Shown one piece after another: positions 62,468 through 64,000 of a stretch of DNA of 64,000 nt. The stretch spans positions 124,001-188,000 of the forward strand of contig CAUPES010000001.1 in the NCBI GenBank assembly GCA_963510375.1, written 5' to 3'. The stretch comes from Fastidiosipila sp963510375. Its GTDB lineage: Bacteria; Bacillota; Clostridia; Saccharofermentanales; Fastidiosipilaceae. The position numbers and the translations under genes are program-made. The stretch's first letter is position 1, and the number at the start of each line of letters is the position of its first letter. The notes below the pieces were generated by a model. The model did no database searches. It was not told where the DNA came from and saw nothing but the letters and a program-made list of their open reading frames with translations.

Positions 62468-63214
62468 CTAAATAAATCCCACGATAACAGTTACGTTATC
62501 TGGTGCACCATTTTCTAAAGTTTTACTAACTAATTTATTAGCACAAATATCTGGGTCAGTTTCATTACTTAATATAGTTTTTATTTCATAGTTATTTAAA
62601 GCGTCATATAAGCCATCAGTACAAAATAAAATTTTATCTGAGCTATTTAAAGTATATTGTATTAATTCTGGACAAATCTGCTCAGGACTTCCTATTGCTT
62701 TTGTAAGCAGGTTATGTTGTGGGTGACTATCAGCTAAATCAGCATCCAATTCTCCTGAATCTACTAAAGATTGTACGTAAGTATCGTCTTTGGTTAATTG
62801 ATAAAATTTGTCGTTCCTTAGTAAATAAATTCTACTATCACCTACATGTGCAATATAAAATTTATAGTTAATGATTAATCCAATTGTTAAAGTAGTACCC
62901 ATTCCTGACATCTCAGGTTTCAATTTAGTTTCTAATTCAACTTGAATGTTGGCTGCTTCTACAGCATTACCTAACATTTCTAAGATTTCCTGATCAGTCA
63001 TATCTTCTCTAAAAGAGTTATCTATAACATAAGTAGAATAATGCACAGCAATTTGACTTGCAACTTCACCATAACTATGACCACCCATGCCATCAGCGAT
63101 TATGAGAAGTACAAATCTTTTATCTTTAGATCTTAAAAAAGAATAACTGTCTTCATTGTTTTTGCGAACTAAACCTACATCAGTAGCGGCGCCAAAGACA
63201 GATGCTGTATACAT
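62468..63214 (-). CDS. prpC: PP2C-type protein phosphatase (PrpC/Stp)
   Basis: Metal-dependent Ser/Thr phosphatase that opposes the adjacent kinase. DVGLVRKNNEDSY, IIADGMGGH, GTTLTIGLI, HVGDSRIYLLR and ILFCTDGLYD, with GAPDNVTVIV at the end, supply the metal-binding aspartates. The 248 residues form a single domain. GGAGGT lies upstream. The rsmB-stp-prkC-rsgA-rpe order is the Firmicute standard; rlmN, often between rsmB and stp, is missing. Confidence 0.96.
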   Translation of the reverse strand: MYTASVFGAATDVGLVRKNNEDSYSFLRSKDKRFVLLIIADGMGGHSYGEVASQIAVHYSTYVIDNSFREDMTDQEILEMLGNAVEAANIQVELETKLKPEMSGMGTTLTIGLIINYKFYIAHVGDSRIYLLRNDKFYQLTKDDTYVQSLVDSGELDADLADSHPQHNLLTKAIGSPEQICPELIQYTLNSSDKILFCTDGLYDALNNYEIKTILSNETDPDICANKLVSKTLENGAPDNVTVIVGFI

Positions 63215-63303
63215 ATTCTAAGTATAACCTCCATTAGTTCTGATATTCGCTTATATATTATACAGTATTTAAATTAATTAAAAAATTAACACTTAAAGAA
63301 TAA

Positions 63304-63999
63304 TTAAAGCTTTTTTATAAGAGCTAAATAGAAGCCTTCTGACTTGATTTTATGAGGCCAGAGAGTAATTTCTCCTTCATCTAGTTTTTGTTTAAGTAAA
63401 GGATCTAATTTTAATAAGTTTTCTGCCGTTCTCCCTAAATTTTCTCTGAGTGAAACTAATTTGTAATTGGGATTGTTTTTCAGGAAATCATTTACTTGAC
63501 TAGAATTTTCCGCTGCGTTTAAAGTACAGGTAGAGTAAATTATTAACCCACCTGGCTTAAGTATATAACTTGCAACTTCAAAAATCTTTTTCTGGATTTT
63601 AAGTAAATCATCAAGTCCAGTTTTATTCCAATGTAATCTTAGTTCAGGTTTACTTTGTAATAATCCTAAACCTGAGCATGGAACATCTAATAATACTTTA
63701 TCAAAAAAACTTTGATATTCACTCCACTGCGTAATATCTGAAGCATCTGAAACTATAGTTTTGACATTATTAATTGATAACCTGTTAAGTTCAGATTTTA
63801 ATAAATCGATTCTGTGTTCTTGTAAATCTGAAGCAAAAATCTGAGATTGACCATAGCTAAGGTCTGAAATTTGAATAGTTTTTCCGCCTGGAGCGGCACA
63901 AATATCAGCAATTTTTTCATTAGGAAGAGGTTTTAATGCCATAGCTGGTAACATAGCACTCTCACCTTGAGCTTTTATTAATCCTGTTTTCCAAGCTTC
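63304..63999 (-). CDS. rsmB: 16S rRNA m5C967 methyltransferase RsmB (C-terminal part)
   Basis: The frame runs off the window edge, so about half the protein is seen. ADICAAPGGKTIQIS is the S-adenosylmethionine motif I, VLLDVPCSGLG carries the first catalytic Cys of motif IV, and IIYSTCTLNAAEN the second Cys of motif VI, so it is catalytically complete. The codons upstream of the first ATG read LIKAQGESA, the family sequence before the catalytic core, confirming that the gene continues beyond 64000. Confidence 0.94.
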   Translation of the reverse strand, partial: EAWKTGLIKAQGESAMLPAMALKPLPNEKIADICAAPGGKTIQISDLSYGQSQIFASDLQEHRIDLLKSELNRLSINNVKTIVSDASDITQWSEYQSFFDKVLLDVPCSGLGLLQSKPELRLHWNKTGLDDLLKIQKKIFEVASYILKPGGLIIYSTCTLNAAENSSQVNDFLKNNPNYKLVSLRENLGRTAENLLKLDPLLKQKLDEGEITLWPHKIKSEGFYLALIKKL

Positions 64000-64000
64000 A

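Noticed and set aside
1..64000. CRISPR arrays, insertion sequences, rRNA genes
   Set aside because: Both strands were read for regularly spaced repeats, DDE transposases and rRNA motifs; none was found.

Overview
The window is 64 kb of AT-rich chromosome from a Gram-positive bacterium. It is most likely a low-GC member of the Firmicutes, class Clostridia. The evidence is Gram-positive gene order (rnc-smc-ftsY-ylxM-ffh-rpsP-khpA-rimM-trmD-rplS-rbgA-rnhB, and rsmB-stp-prkC-rsgA-rpe), the clostridial block mutS-mutL-miaA-hfq-lexA, a PASTA-domain kinase, strong AGGAGG ribosome sites, and a phosphofructokinase with pyrophosphate-type residues. No sporulation gene is visible. A genus cannot be assigned from the sequence alone.

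Layout. (1) 1-7.6 kb: end of a membrane protein, a helical-repeat protein, PPi-dependent phosphofructokinase, a small lipoprotein, an AlaX-type tRNA-editing enzyme, an adenine/adenosine deaminase and an esterase. (2) 7.6-12.8 kb: a three-gene membrane/zinc-ribbon set resembling Bacillus ydjI-ydjG-ydjH, then an unrecognised 572-residue protein. (3) 12.9-22 kb: mutS, mutL, miaA, a divergent hfq, lexA with its own SOS box, a membrane-tail protein and a XerC-type recombinase. (4) 22-28.5 kb: an accessory island holding a decayed chimera of a sugar-binding protein and a GH30 glycosidase, a truncated M23 peptidase, a HipA-like kinase, a Fic protein with its own inhibitory motif, a serine recombinase, and a probable restriction-modification pair (D12 adenine methylase plus DUF3883-type nuclease). 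(5) 28.5-29.9 kb: about 1.35 kb with no gene, carrying a strong promoter followed by potential RNA hairpins, DnaA-box-like sites inside a 62-bp direct repeat, and a perfect 20-bp palindrome. (6) 29.9-64 kb: an unbroken minus-strand run of housekeeping genes for peptidase, clamp loader-like ATPase, tRNA thiolation, ribosome assembly, SRP, chromosome segregation, recombination, folate, DNA translocation, glycogen branching and Ser/Thr phospho-signalling, with one tRNA-Trp.

Genes left of about 22 kb are mainly on the plus strand and genes right of 29.9 kb are all on the minus strand, so the two blocks converge on the accessory island. If transcription follows replication as usual, this is a terminus-like strand switch, which fits the accessory genes and the nearby XerC-type gene. 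The DnaA-box cluster there is unexpected and is the most interesting unexplained signal.

Functional links: SOS control is visible at lexA and recA (GAAC-N4-GTTC type sites). ThiI and a cysteine desulfurase sit together as a sulfur-relay pair. A PP2C phosphatase and PASTA kinase form a signalling pair beside the ribosome-assembly GTPase RsgA, whose start appears to be a rare ATT codon. All identifications are by eye from translated motifs and gene order; no database search was run.
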